Shown: positions 37,300 through 48,663 of the stretch, piece by piece
Position numbering within the stretch: the first letter of the stretch is position 1
Layout: each line of letters starts with the position of its first letter
NCBI GenBank assembly: GCA_950295325.1
Contig: OX485804.1
Coordinates: 37,636,001-37,700,000 of the forward strand
Reading direction: 5' to 3'
DNA: 64,000 nt
Origin: Polytrichum commune
Taxonomy: Eukaryota; Streptophyta; Polytrichopsida; Polytrichales; Polytrichaceae
Notes under the pieces: model-generated
Database searches by the model: none
What the model was told of the DNA's origin: nothing
The model's input: the letters and a program-made list of their open reading frames with translations, nothing else
Position numbers and translations under genes: made by a program

Positions 37300-38490
37300 G
37301 AGGAATGATATTAACACACACATGGAACGAGAAAGCCCCCCCCCCCCCTCGGGATCTAGTGTGGATCAAAGTCCTGAGATCCCCACTCATCAACTCCACT
37401 ATCAAAAAAGGATCTGAGTCTGGATCTGAACTAACTCCAACCAACAACACGATGCCAGGATGATTCAGTTTCGCCATGACCGACGCCTCAGATTGGGCCC
37501 TAATCTTATCCCAAGGATGAAGGCTTCTATCATATTCTTTGATTGCCACAATTTCATCGAACATGATTGCCTTGAATACCTTTCCTGATGGACCTTTACC
37601 TACGAAGTCCCTCTCCCTGGACAAAAGATTGGGTGCACATTCGACGACTTTAACACCTTTAGCATCAGTTCTTTGCGACAAGTAGGTAACAAGATCTCTG
37701 CTGTATCTGGAATAACCACGGTGAGAACTTCCAGCATATTCTTCAAGAGACTGCGAGCCTTCTCAGGATAATCTGTCACTCTCCGAGAAATCTCATCAAT
37801 CCTTTCAGTAAATGCAGCATCCTGCCATGTACTCTTCGCTATAGTGGCGGTGCACCAGGGCAATTCTGAGATCATCAATAAAATAGTGGACTTGCAATTC
37901 ATAACCCATTTTGCCGCTGTCTGCCACTTCTGATTGCAACATTGGAGTATCAGTTTCTCACAAGCGATTACAATTCGATAGAACACTCAGTGAAAGTCAT
38001 AAGACTTGCATATTCGGGGTTGGAACGCATTTACTCGTTGACTTCATCCATGGAATTTTGAAGGTACTGCACCCAAAAAGGTCGCGTTGCATCTTATTCA
38101 AGTGCGGTATTTTCAACAAAGTCTACTCTTTGTGCAGCATTCTGTGAAAGGATGAAATATAGATCTGGTCGTAGCATGTCTTTCTCAAGGCATGCCATCA
38201 ATTTGGATGAATTTGGACATCAATGTGGGCATTTAAGTGGAATGCTGCAGAGATTCAGAGGATATGTAACTGAATCATTATACCTAGCAATTTGCTTGCT
38301 GGTTTGCATCATCCTCTCCTTACTCGCAGTATCAGTAGAATCGGATGCGGCTAAATTATACAATTGCATTCTACAGCTGATCTCGGCACTTATATCTCAT
38401 TCTACAATCTCTGAAACAACTGGAGGCGGAATTACTAGTCACGCAGGACGTAGCAAATTTGTGAGAGGATGCCACCGGCAAAAAAAAGCA
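37300..38490 (-). pseudogene. protein kinase gene fragment, N-terminal region plus N-lobe only
   Basis: On the minus strand, 37681-37330 encodes a kinase N-lobe: FVGKGPSGKVFKAI is the glycine-rich loop, IVAIKEY holds the catalytic Lys, RAQSEASVMAKLNHPGIVLL covers the C-helix Glu region, and LIVELMSGDLRTLI is the hinge. It ends at a C/G homopolymer (37336-37348) with no HRD, DFG or C-lobe. Upstream, in shifted frames to about 38490, an alpha-helical N-terminal region is discernible (ERIDEISRRVTDYPEKARSL at about 37800) with several stops. The lobe resembles plant Ser/Thr or TKL-type kinases; I cannot assign a subfamily. Truncation, at least two frame changes and position inside a 3.4-kb inverted repeat indicate a captured or decayed fragment. 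Confidence 0.75.
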
Positions 38491-38720
38491 AGCTGACGAA
38501 GTGGCACCGACAAGGTAAGATTTGTTTCGATCGAGCTCTTTGCTTCTCCATTGAACAAACTGTTTCTGCTTGGGTTTATGTTTCTGTTGAATGTCCACCT
38601 AAATGTTGCAGAGCTCCGAGATCATGAGGAAATCTGCTACGCCCTATTTCTAGATTTGCTAGCCATCTCCTGCTCATTGCATGTTTCAAATTCTAGGAGA
38701 AGTAGGCTAGTTGTAACCCT
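38469..38720 (+). other. possible short gene start spanning into the right arm
   Basis: ATG at 38469 opens MPPAKKSKLTKWHRQ, followed by a good donor (CAAG-GTAAG at 38513-38518) and, at about 38610, an acceptor TGTTGCAG. Joining in phase gives ELRDHEEICYALFLDLLAIS, which then reads through most of the arm. It could be a captured first exon pair, or coincidence. It is not similar to any protein I recognise. Confidence 0.2.
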
Positions 38721-38921
38721 GTAACATTACTCAGTACACACTTCTCATTCACGTCCCCTGGAATATTACACTCGGATGCTCGGAATATATTAGTTAGATG
38801 CTCGAAACATAACAGTTGGATGTTTGAAAAGTTGAATAGGGAGACTCAACTTTCCAAGCATCCGACATTTATATTCCGGGGGTTCACCAAACAGCAAGTG
38901 AGTGTTGAGTAATGTTATGGG
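38717..38921. mobile_element. 205-bp fold-back insertion in the right arm
   Basis: Ends CCCTGTAACATTACTCA and, in complement, CCCATAACATTACTCA, with inner inverted blocks (GGAATATTACACTCGGATGC / GCATCCGACATTTATATTCC). The homologous position in the left arm is uninterrupted (AGTTGTAA-CTCTTCAAG), which defines it as an insertion. No target duplication longer than 1-2 bp is apparent. Non-coding. Confidence 0.75.
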
Positions 38922-39016
38922 TCTTCAAGATCCATTTGACCTTAACTTGTAGGAACAGCCAAGTTGGTCACCCCCCTCCTCCATGGGTCCAACGTCCTTG
39001 GCTCCACTATGATATA

Positions 39017-39789
39017 GTGGAAGGGGAGGGGGGAAGGGGGGAAGGGGGGGGGTTACCGCAATGTAACTTTGAAGATCATTCACGTTTTAACCTCTCTTGA
39101 TGATACCTCAATTTCATCACATAATTTACAAACTGGTGGCAACAATGGGCCCCACGGTGAAAACAATCAGTCAACGTTGTGTAGGAGATATCTAGACGCT
39201 CATTCACTCTGGATATATGTCTAGATAATTATTTAATCATGTCTTTGAAGTGTTCCATGAATGGATCGAGCCTATAATGGTTCACACATTTTGAGCATGT
39301 TGTCCAATCTCTTTTGAACACGCGTCTTTTTGGTTCTAGTTCTTAGATCCACACCTATCCACAAACCACTCAAATATAATTGACCATATGATTGTTGTGT
39401 TCGATTTAGGCATGTCTACTTCATGCCCCTTTTATTATGGGCTTCCCTTGCAAAAATGAATAGTGTTCATGGACAACATGCCATTCGGAATTGATAATTA
39501 GCTTAACCTAGGCGGGGGTTACTACATTTGCAATTTGTATGATGTTTGTTCATTTATATAAGTAGGTGTTTGCTTGGTGTCCAGTTGACGAGGGCCTCAT
39601 GTGGTCCCTTGGCTCTCCTCATCACATGTTCGCCAAGTCTACCAAATTATAGAATCATACATACACCCATATTATATTCGCAAGTTGTTAGCCTCTCACT
39701 TTACACTCCCCTTTTCAAAACGTAGCATGAGTGAAGAACATGGGTGATGTTATGAAGCTAGAACAAAAATCACTAGGTATGTGGCCCTA
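39017..39789. other. intergenic, no gene recognised
   Basis: Begins with a purine-rich G tract (39017-39052). The rest is AT-rich without recognisable coding sequence or repeat ends. It may contain more degraded 5' parts of the LINE fragment that follows. Confidence 0.4.
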
Positions 39790-41110
39790 TATATTGTAGG
39801 CAGTTCTCCATGTTGAACTATATGCATTACTCCTTGCAATCAAACACACTCAAACATTCATACACCCTGTCTTCATTTTTGTAGATAATCTTAACAATAT
39901 TTACCTTCTTGATAACCATCCAAGAAACCCCTCATCCCAAATTCATCGCCTTGATAAACTCCTTATTGCTACTATTGTTTTTCAAATCACAAAATCCACC
40001 CACCCCATGACCTTTAAAAAATAAGAGCTCACACTCACATCAAAGGCAATGATGAAGCGGGTAAACTTGCCAAACAAGGTGCTTTAAAGCCCATTATCCA
40101 GCACACCCCCTTCCATCGCATAGGACATCCTACATCATATTGGTTGCAAGCCACCATACCTCTACACAACATGACAGGTCCATTCAAAATCTTAAGCGCA
40201 AAATCAAATTTGAACACCAAGACCTCCAGAGATACACAACAATCAATAGATTCCCATACATCCACAAATGGCTCAGCAACAATGACATACATCATCCTTG
40301 GTCAAGTGATTTTTGGTCCTCCTCTACTCACAAACACTCATCTCTCTCAATTACTGAAATTCCGATACGGAGAATATATGGGCAACTGCAAAAAACACAC
40401 TATCCTAAAACACAACATTACTCCACAATGCCTCCTTTGCCCACTAGCCCAAAATGACACTTGGCTACATCTACTCGCAGTTTGTTCCAACCTCACCTTA
40501 AAAATCTCCACACTCATTGACATAACAAAGTAGTCCACACCCTTGTCCCCACTCTCAAAAGCCATCCACATACTCGTTGTTACACTCTCTATCATGCTAG
40601 AATGCATGGTTCCCGACACATGGACAACACAGTCCCATCATGGCTCCTCCCATGCTCTTGCTACGCACACAAATCCACCTACCTTGCCCGCCTCCGCCCT
40701 TACATCTTTCGTATTCTCGGTTCCTACCCTGAGCCCACCCCCCCCCCCCCCCCCCCCCTCCCACCCTTTCTACCATCACCCCATCTCCATGTCATCTTCT
40801 TTGGATTCACTATTGTAATGACCAATTCTCTTTAGGAACCATCCAAAATTAACAAGCCAATTATGCCCCTCTACTTTCCACAATTGAACAACAAGGTTGA
40901 ACTTTGTTTATTCCCATCACTGCTAGTATTTGTGGGGCCATCCAAAAATCCTTCATCGATATACCTTCATATTCCCATGCCCAACTTTTAAAGCTCATGT
41001 AAACAAGTCAAAATAATGCCATTAACTATCTAGACTATCTCATCCTTAACAAGGATAAACTTGACAAAAACCAATCCCCCATCCTCCCCACGTAAACCCA
41101 TCCCATGCCC
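39790..41110 (+). mobile_element. non-LTR retrotransposon (LINE) 3' fragment with RNase H domain
   Basis: Translation in two to three frames gives a retroelement RNase H domain: AVLHVELYALLLAIKHTQTF, then VFIFVDNLNNIYLL with the catalytic Asp, then, after a frameshift at an A run near 40015, IRAHTHIKGNDEAGKLAKQG, the usual C-terminal RNase H block. Downstream, TPQCLLCPLAQNDTWLHLLA is a Cys/His motif of the kind found at LINE C-termini. Another frame change leads to DNTVPSWLLPC and LARLRPYIFRILGSYP, with similar coding-like text up to about 41100, interrupted by stops and a 21-bp C run (40738-40758). The reverse transcriptase and endonuclease parts are absent. Dead 5'-truncated copy. Confidence 0.72.
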
Positions 41111-42768
41111 TTTACACCTTAGTTCACTCTTTCCCCTTTTTAATGCCCCGCCTAGAAGAAGGTAGGCATTAAGTCCTATATCACCCATTAAGACTTACGT
41201 CCTAATTTGATAGTCGGTCAACAGGTTCTATTCACGTTGGAACTACAACATTCCAACGTTATACTCTCCGTGGGCGGTTCTAATTCCACATACGACCATT
41301 GAATAGGATCGTCAATTTTTTTCATCTGATTAGTAATTCCAAATCATTTAGATTGTCAATTCTAACTCAAAATTGGAGTTGAGATACAAAAATGATAAAG
41401 GGTAAAAAAGAAGCTTTTGTTCTAGTCTTCACATGATATTGAACATAGAATAGTGTCTATAATATTAGCTCATAGTCCAATCTCATCATGACATGTGTAT
41501 TTTTGTATGTGTGTGTCCATTCTTAATTACCAACCTTGAATTATACATCTCAGAAAAGGTGTATCATTTAAGAGTTTACACTAAATTTTGTATTTAGTGT
41601 CACCAATTCTATTTGTCTTGCTCAATACTAACTGTAAACTATCAGTGTAGTGTCACCAACCCTAAATGTAGACCTAATATTATTTATCATTCTTTGTCAA
41701 AAAAATTGGACATTATAGTCTTATAATAGTGTTGCAATTATTGTCACTTACTAAGTGATTTTCCTTTCAAACCCCAATCATCCATGACAATATTTCATTA
41801 CAAAATTGTTAGGATGCAGTATACACCAAACTTTGTTTCAATAATTGGCATGGATACCACCCAAATTTCAATCATAAGTAATTATCCTATTATACAAAAA
41901 AATGCATACATAAGGTAATTGTGGGGTTATTGTGGACATCTACAAGAGTTTGCATGTTTGTGCAAGACAAGAAACACACAAACTAAAACTCTACACCATC
42001 TATGGGTTTTTAGTGCCACTTGCGTAATAGTGTCACTCACCCTATTATGAGATTGTGTTAGATTACATGAATGGCCAACAACTTGGTCATTAGTGTAACC
42101 TCAGGACACTTGACATTAGTATGTTCAATAATATTATGAGGTTTATGTCTAAGTTTTACAATGATCAGTTGATCATAAGTGTAAACACTTGACATTCTAA
42201 GTATGCTCTATAATATCCTCCTCTAAAATACAAAAGTGGAGAATTATCATCTCAAGCACTCCAATATGTTACGCTAAATATCATATGCTTTAGAAGCATG
42301 TTGAACCATTTTGCACCCAGAAGTAGGTGTTTGAATATGGGATGTATACCTTAGTATTTCCCGTTCAAGTAAACATGTGGACTACACGTGGATATGGCAA
42401 TGCAAATTATGCAACAAAGTTGAATCAATTAATCACTCATATTTGACATTCCAATTACATATTGCCCAAAATTTAATTTTCCATTGGCTATGCCAATGCA
42501 ATTCTACCTTCAAAATGATCGTCTTCAATTCTTCAAGTGGCCATGTAGAAAACCATTGTTGAATATATATCCAATATTAATATTACATTGACAATGCTAT
42601 AATACTTAAAAGTTTTTTTTAACAATAGATTTTTGAATTTTACAAAAAAACTCAAAATAATATAACAAATGTTGAAACCACCATGATATTGCCGTAGTGA
42701 GATTTATATGAGGGCAAGGAGGAAGTCCAAAGTTTGTGGAGTTCGATGCTTGAATACGTGCCCTCAAT
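41111..42768. other. repeat-derived intergenic sequence
   Basis: Holds a partial M2 MITE copy (41579 to about 41820; TA at 41577-41578, right end missing) similar to the complement of 35873-36174, and a diverged ~95-bp duplication (about 42080-42230, ACACTTGACATT blocks). No gene recognised. Confidence 0.5.
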
Positions 42769-42780
42769 GTGGTGGAGGCA

Positions 42781-42971
42781 GGTCCGAGATGACCTTCAAC
42801 TACCGGATGATGGTGGAGAGATACCCGAATCTCAAGGAAGAGGTTGGCGGTTCGAATCCCGGCTGTGAAATCTCCTCTCTACTTGACGGAAAACTTGCCA
42901 GGTGGTCAACTGCCTCATGTGCTTTGGCGCTGGCCTGTTGGCCTTCTGTCAAAAAAGAAGAAGAAGAAGAA
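42781..42971 (+). mobile_element. tRNA-derived SINE with target duplication, reference copy
   Basis: A 191-bp body from GGTCCGAGATGACC to a (GAA)n tail, flanked by a perfect 12-bp direct repeat GTGGTGGAGGCA at 42769-42780 and 42972-42983. It contains a perfect pol III B-box, GGTTCGAATCC (42849-42859), with an A-box-like stretch about 50 bp upstream. Long target duplication, internal promoter and simple tail are the SINE hallmarks. It depends on a LINE for mobility; which one is unknown. Two older copies lie at 10181-10932 and 11917-12079. Confidence 0.88.
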
Positions 42972-43689
42972 GTGGTGGAGGCACTTGTATCTGCCTTGGC
43001 TTTTGTTTCCAAAATAATCACTTCATGACCGTATAAGGCGTTTTTGATTGCTACATTTTATAATGTCCCACATGTGTGTGTGTGTGTTTCGTATTTCACT
43101 ATATTCTAATCACAAATGTTGCAATTTAGCATAGATATCGGATATCTATATAGATAGATAGATAGATAGATCAATAAGAATGTATAGTTGACATAAAGGG
43201 TGAATTTTATACAAGCGGTGGGGTCCGAGTTTTTGGAGTTGGTCAAAGTGCAAGCTTTAGTGTGAGCCCATGTGTGTTAACAATGAAGTATATACGTGAG
43301 TATATAGTGGCATGTAAGGTTTCATGTGAATGGGGATAAGGTAGTGACAATTGAATGGACCGTATGATCTAGAGCTCGTGTGGCACTTACGGTAACTCCC
43401 ACTCCTTAGATAAGGCACTCAAGTACAAACTCCTTACAATCATATGGACAATGATTCTAATACATGAATAACCCCAACATGGAGTCAATGGACTTTGACT
43501 CCCCATGAAAACCACATCCAAGGTCTACAATTTGGATATTCAAAACCTACATCAACATTATTTTATAGAGAATGACAAATAATTTATCCGTTTATCCCAC
43601 CATCCAAAAATAAGAAAATATGTCTTTCTTTCATTTGAGCATTATGATTCTAACAAGAAAATGGTAGAACCGTGAGGCTCTGTCCTTTC

Positions 43690-43930
43690 TTATGAAAAAC
43701 TATAATTATAGTTGTACACTTTGCTCATGCCAGTTCATGATTATTTATTATACCTATAACCAACTATAGTCAATTAGATTTTTTTCAATCCATTTTAGGG
43801 AACAACTAAAGTTAACTATATATATATATATATATATATAAACTACAATTAATTAGATTTTAGAACAACTATAGTTGACTACATTTTTTGGCAGGTCACA
43901 TCGTGAACAACTATAGTTATGAAAGGCAAC
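43690..43930. repeat. cluster of AACTATAGTT palindromes
   Basis: Six or more variants of the palindrome AACTATAGTT (for example AACTATAATTATAGTT, CCAACTATAGTC, ACAACTATAGTTGAC, ACAACTATAGTTATG) occur within 240 bp around the (TA)n run. The outer copies adjoin similar ATGAAA sequence, so this may be a small palindromic element. No target duplication identified. Confidence 0.5.
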
Positions 43931-46900
43931 TAGTTAATTATTAGTTGAATTAGCTGGTTAGTTGTCCAAGGTTGCAAGCTTTCACCATCCACGTTAAATA
44001 AATTGGACCAAAGACACATGAACAAGTAATGTCCAAGTGTGAACACAAAGTGGTTAGGAAATTTGCTCTTGAAACATAGAAGTTGATGCATAGACTCTGT
44101 CCTATAGACAGAGCCAACAAATTGAGGATGAACCATCATGATCTTGTATAAGGTGACAAAGTGGACACCTCGAGCAATTTGGGATATACATGGGTATGAT
44201 ATCAAATTAAAAACCACATGAGTACGATAGCAAATCCAATCAAGGAACTTTGAAATTAAATTTGTTATATCTAGTATCCTTGTGAGTTTCTTACAAATTC
44301 TTGAAGTGAAACTCATAGATGGTCTAAAATGGAATTCATTCATACATTTACATTTTTAACTTGGATTTGTACTTTTATATAAGATATCATTATAAGTCAT
44401 TGTCCAAAGTAGGTGCACGCACCTTACCATGATATGAGTTCTTTAAGTTTTTTCCTAAGTTTTCTTTTTCTTTTTCTTGTTCTTGATGAAAATAGACTAA
44501 GGTAGAGCATACTAGAAGCCACAGCATGCCCAAAAGCAACACCCTAGAATCTTGCACAATAATGTTATCCTTTAACCCAACCAAAGTTTTGGTTAGGAGT
44601 TGATTGCTTTGCATGCAAAACTTTCCATATTCGGTATATTTTTAGTGCATGCCTGGAGTCTATGTGGAGGCCAAAGCCATTTTAGCACCTCTTGTGAATG
44701 CCAAAATGACTTTGAACTTTATTGAACTAGTGTAGAAAGTTCAAACCTCCACACCAACTCCAAGCATGCACCAAAAACGTACCCAATATAGAAAGAATTG
44801 TATGTACAACAATCGACTCCCGACCAAAACTTTAGTTGAGGTAAAGGATAACTCTAATAGGTACATATTGATTATGATAATCACGATCCCATAATGGTTT
44901 AAGTCATCTACCCTTATAACTTTTGTATATATAGTTCAAATAACGCATACTTTGAAGCATTGGATTTAGACCCTTTCAATTGTTAACAAGAAACATCTAA
45001 ATTTCTAGTAATCTAGAAATAGTAGACACACACAACACTTTAATCCTAAAATACGAGAAGGGTTTTTTTGGTTCGAATAGCCACTTTTGCCTGTCCATAC
45101 CAACATGCACATTTACATTATATTATTCAAAAATAAGACTCATGGACGATTGATTTTTTTTTAACAATCCTAACTCTACAAACATGTCATCCATACAATT
45201 TTTTTTGTTGACCCCTATATGCCTAAGAAGCCCAAATGTGCCAAACTATGAAAGTTATTTTGTTGGTTCGATGATTGAAATTGATCTACATTCCCTGGTA
45301 CTTTAGTATGCTATGTGCTATGAGTTTAGAAATCCATATGTGAATTTATTTTGAGAAGTGGCCTGGATATGAGACCTTGGGATTTATTCAAACCTTCACT
45401 AGTTGGGATTTCTATTGTATTTGTTCCCCAATCGGTTGGTTTAGATCTAGCATTTAAGTATATTTGGACAAACCACTTGTCCACAAACAATAAGGGATGT
45501 GCACTTGTGGGGACCAAAAACATCAAATGACAACAACAACAAAAGCAACAACACAACAACCACAACTTTAAATGTTTGTATTTCATGTTCATCAATCCCC
45601 ATATTTGTGTACCTTTGCAATCTGATATACGTTATTTTGGCGGTTGGAATTGTCAAAAATTCATGCATAAATCCAAATATACGGAAATCCTAGTTTTAAG
45701 CGATTTAGGGTAAACCATTGGGGGGCCATGTCTCTCTCCACATTTGAGATTCATGCACTATATTTATTTTTTTGTATTTGTTAAGCCAAATTCATAGTTG
45801 GGATAAATATGTTATGAGGTCCACAAATGCCTCTATCAAAAGATTAGGATCTAATCCGACAATGTCCAATTTATATAGCAAGGGCCCTCATAAATTCAAA
45901 ATGCATCATTTGGGGGAGGTGTAAGTTGATTGTGGTTGTTGTTCCTAGTACATTGCTAAAGGTGCATTACTAAACTCAACACACTTAAACAAAGTATATT
46001 GGATCTCAACAAGAAATCATGATGACATTCTCCCATATTATGACACCCTATCACATAAAACTTATATTAACCTACCTAGAGACACTTAGATAGTTGAGAA
46101 TTATCAAGATACTCCCCACCTACATGTTCTAAACATCTTTACGATTGGATTCGACAATGAAAAGTTTGCCGAAGGAGGAAAAAAAAATGATAAAATTTTA
46201 GCTATTGACAAAGAGGCCTTCAAGCCTATGTCGGGGTGGCCAACATATAGGCATTTATATGAGTAAAACTATTGGGATGAGCTTTTTAATGAAGACGGCC
46301 TTCGAGAGATTTGGGTTTGGGCCTTGAGGGGTTAAAGTGATGGTCGTGGCCCGTCCCAGAGCTAGCGAAACTTTGGACTCACATAACAAATGGCCGAGGT
46401 TAGTCGACACAGTGGATTAGATTGTCAATGTGGCGGCCACTTGGAGCAACCCACTGCACTAGCCATGGACAGGTTGGCAAACGGCTCACATCCGGTACAT
46501 TCCGCTTGGATCGAGGCTCCCCACCTAAAGCAATTGGTCCCCACAATGGGACCTGATGACACTTTCAGGTTGACGTTTTGACCAACAAGAATAAGGCACA
46601 ACCTGAGTAGATATCTAGGCCCACCACACAACCTAAGGAGGTTGCATAATGTTAGGTACCTTCCGCAGTCCGATCGACATAAAAGACCCATTGCAAAAGT
46701 GCTTAAAACATAAGGAATGGTGTCCTTTGGACTTTCACGGCGGCTTTCGTTTACCACCCCCCGCGGGGACAATACGGTAACGGGGTGAGTGAGCTCCATG
46801 CATATTGAATAACTTATGTGTGTGTGTGTGTGCGCGTGCGTCCTTTAGGGCACCGATGCCCAGGTTCTGATGCGAGCCAAAAGCAATTGAGGCTGGGACA

Positions 46901-47006
46901 GATGTATTGTTGTCGGTGCTCTTTGTACCCAGCTTTTCTCCCGCCCCTCCCCTTCCTCCATAAATATCGAAACCGCACTCAGGCTGCGATCACCCTCACA
47001 CATAAC

Positions 47007-47520
47007 CGAAGGCCACTTCACACACGAGACTGAGAGCCCGTGACCATTACACTTCAAGCACTCTCATTGGTGGACACGGCGAAGCCGGTCCAAGTTCCAA
47101 GCTTCACATTACGCTTGAGGGACCAACGGAGTATGTGAATGCAAGATGGACGCAAAGTCTACACACATATCTACATGACATCGAATGGATCATGTTTCAT
47201 GGTCCCTTGGACTGTTTTAAAAAAACCACCTCTTGGAGGTAAGTCTAACACAAAACCAGGAGACCATGGCACTCCGAACGCTCACAACCGTTGGTTCATT
47301 CTATTTGATCATGCGTGAGGAGGACCCCACGTGAATAGAAATTCATTGAAATAGCATTTGGTTGAGGACCCCAGTCACATATGGCTTCACACACCACTTG
47401 AGGGTCCGTGACCACACTACATGAGTTTGGAGGTGTGTTGGGGCGGCCTTGGGACACTTTGTTTTGGGCTCTCCCAATTTCATGGTCACGGCTCTTGGCT
47501 CGTGTGTGAAGTGGCCCAAC
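47007..47520. repeat. inverted repeat of ~37 bp with a 430-bp spacer
   Basis: GGCCACTTCACACACGAG (47010) is the complement of CTCGTGTGTGAAGTGGCC (about 47498). The flanking GAGAGCCCGTGACCA pairs with TGGTCACGGCTCTTGG. A third related fragment (GAGGGTCCGTGACC) lies at about 47401. Element borders were not determined. Confidence 0.6.
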
Positions 47521-47825
47521 TTAGAACAGAATTCTCCACTCGGTGCTTTAGTAACCGGAGGGAGGAAGGAAGGCCGGCCGGCTGGACGGACACTGCAGTG
47601 GTGAGCTGGGGTGCGACGTAGCCATTTCAGGCCCACCATGCCAAGCTTCAGGAAGCCGCAATTATGACTGCAGTCATGGGGTTCAGGTACCCGGCTGCTG
47701 TGCAATGCCAATTGGACTCACAATTCAATGCCAAACTCCCGATCTACTGGGTATATATGTATAACAACCTTATGGAGCTTTTGCTATCTAACACTAAATA
47801 GGGTCATTAAGTTAGTGCAACTAGA

Positions 47826-47888
47826 TTTGGGCGAACCAACCCATCTATTCGTTCCTTGTTGGATGCCTAAACCTTTCCTTGTTGCCCC
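47826..47888. mobile_element. fold-back family F1, partial copy
   Basis: TTGGGCGAACCAACCC followed by GTTCCTTGTTGGATGCCTAA matches, as complement, the right arm and loop of 16719-16806. The opposite arm is degraded. Confidence 0.55.
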
Positions 47889-48189
47889 AGCCGTGCCACT
47901 GACACTAATCTTGTAAATATATGTATGGTAGACACACTCATTTGCGATTTATCCTTCCCCCCCCCCCCCCCCTCCCCTCCCTCCCCTCCCCTCCGCCCTT
48001 CAATCTTAGTGCAGAGAGTATGTTAAGGCTTTGAAGTTCCACACATGTAGTTGTCATTTCCTGACGTGATGGGGAAAGCTATGAAGTTCTACACATGTCG
48101 TCGTCACATCCATTGTTCACAGATTGTAGGTGCATTAGTTAGTATACTTAGGAAAGTCTATGTGGTAAATATAAATATAACTAGAAGTA

Positions 48190-48345
48190 AGAAAAGTTAA
48201 TCAACACTTTGACCTTCTACAAGTTTTGCATCTCAACTTTGTGTTTGAAACTTGAAATGACAGTGTACATGATTCGCAGTTGCTACCCGAATGAGACAAA
48301 TCTCAATTTGATCTAATGATCAAAATTGTGTGTGGAGTTGGAAGT
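48190..48345 (+). repeat. dispersed repeat D2 copy
   Basis: Shares GCATCTCAACTTTG, TTTGAAACTTGAAATGACAG, GAATGAGACAAATCTC, ATGATCAAAATTGTGTGTGG and AGTTGGAAGTCCCCA with the other D2 copies, same orientation. Confidence 0.6.
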
Positions 48346-48474
48346 CCCCAACAATAAAGCCAAACACAAACTCGTTGAAGATGGTTCCTATAGTGGGGAA
48401 CAACTTTTGAGTCCATTTAAGGAGCTCAAGTAAGCTCAAAAGTGATTCATGCAATGGGGGACAACTTTTGAGCT

Positions 48475-48663
48475 CAATTCTGCAAGTGATTTGGTACAAA
48501 CAAATGAAATTCGAACAAAAGGATTGGAACTTGCTAATAAAAAAATCGAAAAAAATAAAGCAATGCCCATATAAATTCGCCGTTCATCAATAAACGAAAC
48601 TTTATCTTTTGCATTTCGTGCCAAAAATAAAAAACCTAGATTGTTCCATAAAACGTAAAGCAA
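48475..48663 (-). pseudogene. ccmFN: nuclear fragment resembling mitochondrial ccmFN (candidate NUMT)
   Basis: About 63 codons on the minus strand read [19 protein letters not shown], then [20 protein letters not shown], then [12 protein letters not shown]. From family knowledge this matches an internal segment of the plant mitochondrial cytochrome c maturation protein CcmF (N-terminal subunit), where the same stretch continues LNPVLQDP. Here it ends abruptly after LAEL at 48475. The fragment is markedly AT-rich (TTTATTTTTTTCG), has no stops, and has no start, so it is an isolated piece and not a gene. The flanks carry related blocks (GGAACCACTTTTGCAC at about 48819; GGGGACAACTTTTGAGCTC at about 48457), so it may sit inside a repeat. 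I identified it by recall, not by alignment. Confidence 0.7.

Larger units (their letters stand above)
35641..39016. mobile_element. 3.4-kb inverted-repeat structure enclosing a kinase gene fragment (MULE-like candidate)
   Basis: The left arm (35641-36291) and right arm (38548-39016) are inverted copies of about 265-270 bp once later insertions are removed. Shared blocks include GAGCTCCGAGATCATGAGGA, GCTGCTACGCCCT / TCTGCTACGCCCT, CTAGCCATCTCCTGCT and GGAGAAGTAGGCTAGTTGTA. The left arm is split by a 379-bp MITE (35796-36174) and the right arm by a 205-bp fold-back insertion (38717-38921), at different points. Between the arms lie a tandem duplication and a frameshifted protein-kinase fragment. 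Long inverted arms around a gene fragment resemble Pack-MULEs, but I find no transposase and no outer target duplication. A local inverted duplication is the alternative. Confidence 0.65.
42984..48189. other. intergenic, repeats and simple sequence, no gene assigned
   Basis: Contains (GT)n at 43073-43087, (GATA)n at 43151-43171, (TA)n at 43817-43840 and (GT)n at 46815-46830. A 137-codon minus-strand frame (43930-44343, KKLTRILDITNLISKFLDWI) has hydrophobic stretches but no recognised family. The 46.3-47.7 kb part is more GC-rich and includes an inverted repeat (see 47007-47520). It could be a decayed LTR element, but no LTR pair or primer site was found. Confidence 0.4.

Noticed and set aside
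42849-42859. Perfect pol III B-box that might mark a tRNA gene
   Set aside because: No cloverleaf can be drawn around it, and the element has a target duplication and GAA tail, so it is a SINE.
46425-46799. 124-codon minus-strand ORF
   Set aside because: No domain or family recognised, overlapping frames are open on the other strand because of local GC content, and there is no supporting splice structure.
46300-47900. LTR retrotransposon
   Set aside because: No direct long terminal repeats, primer-binding site or gag-pol peptide could be identified by eye.
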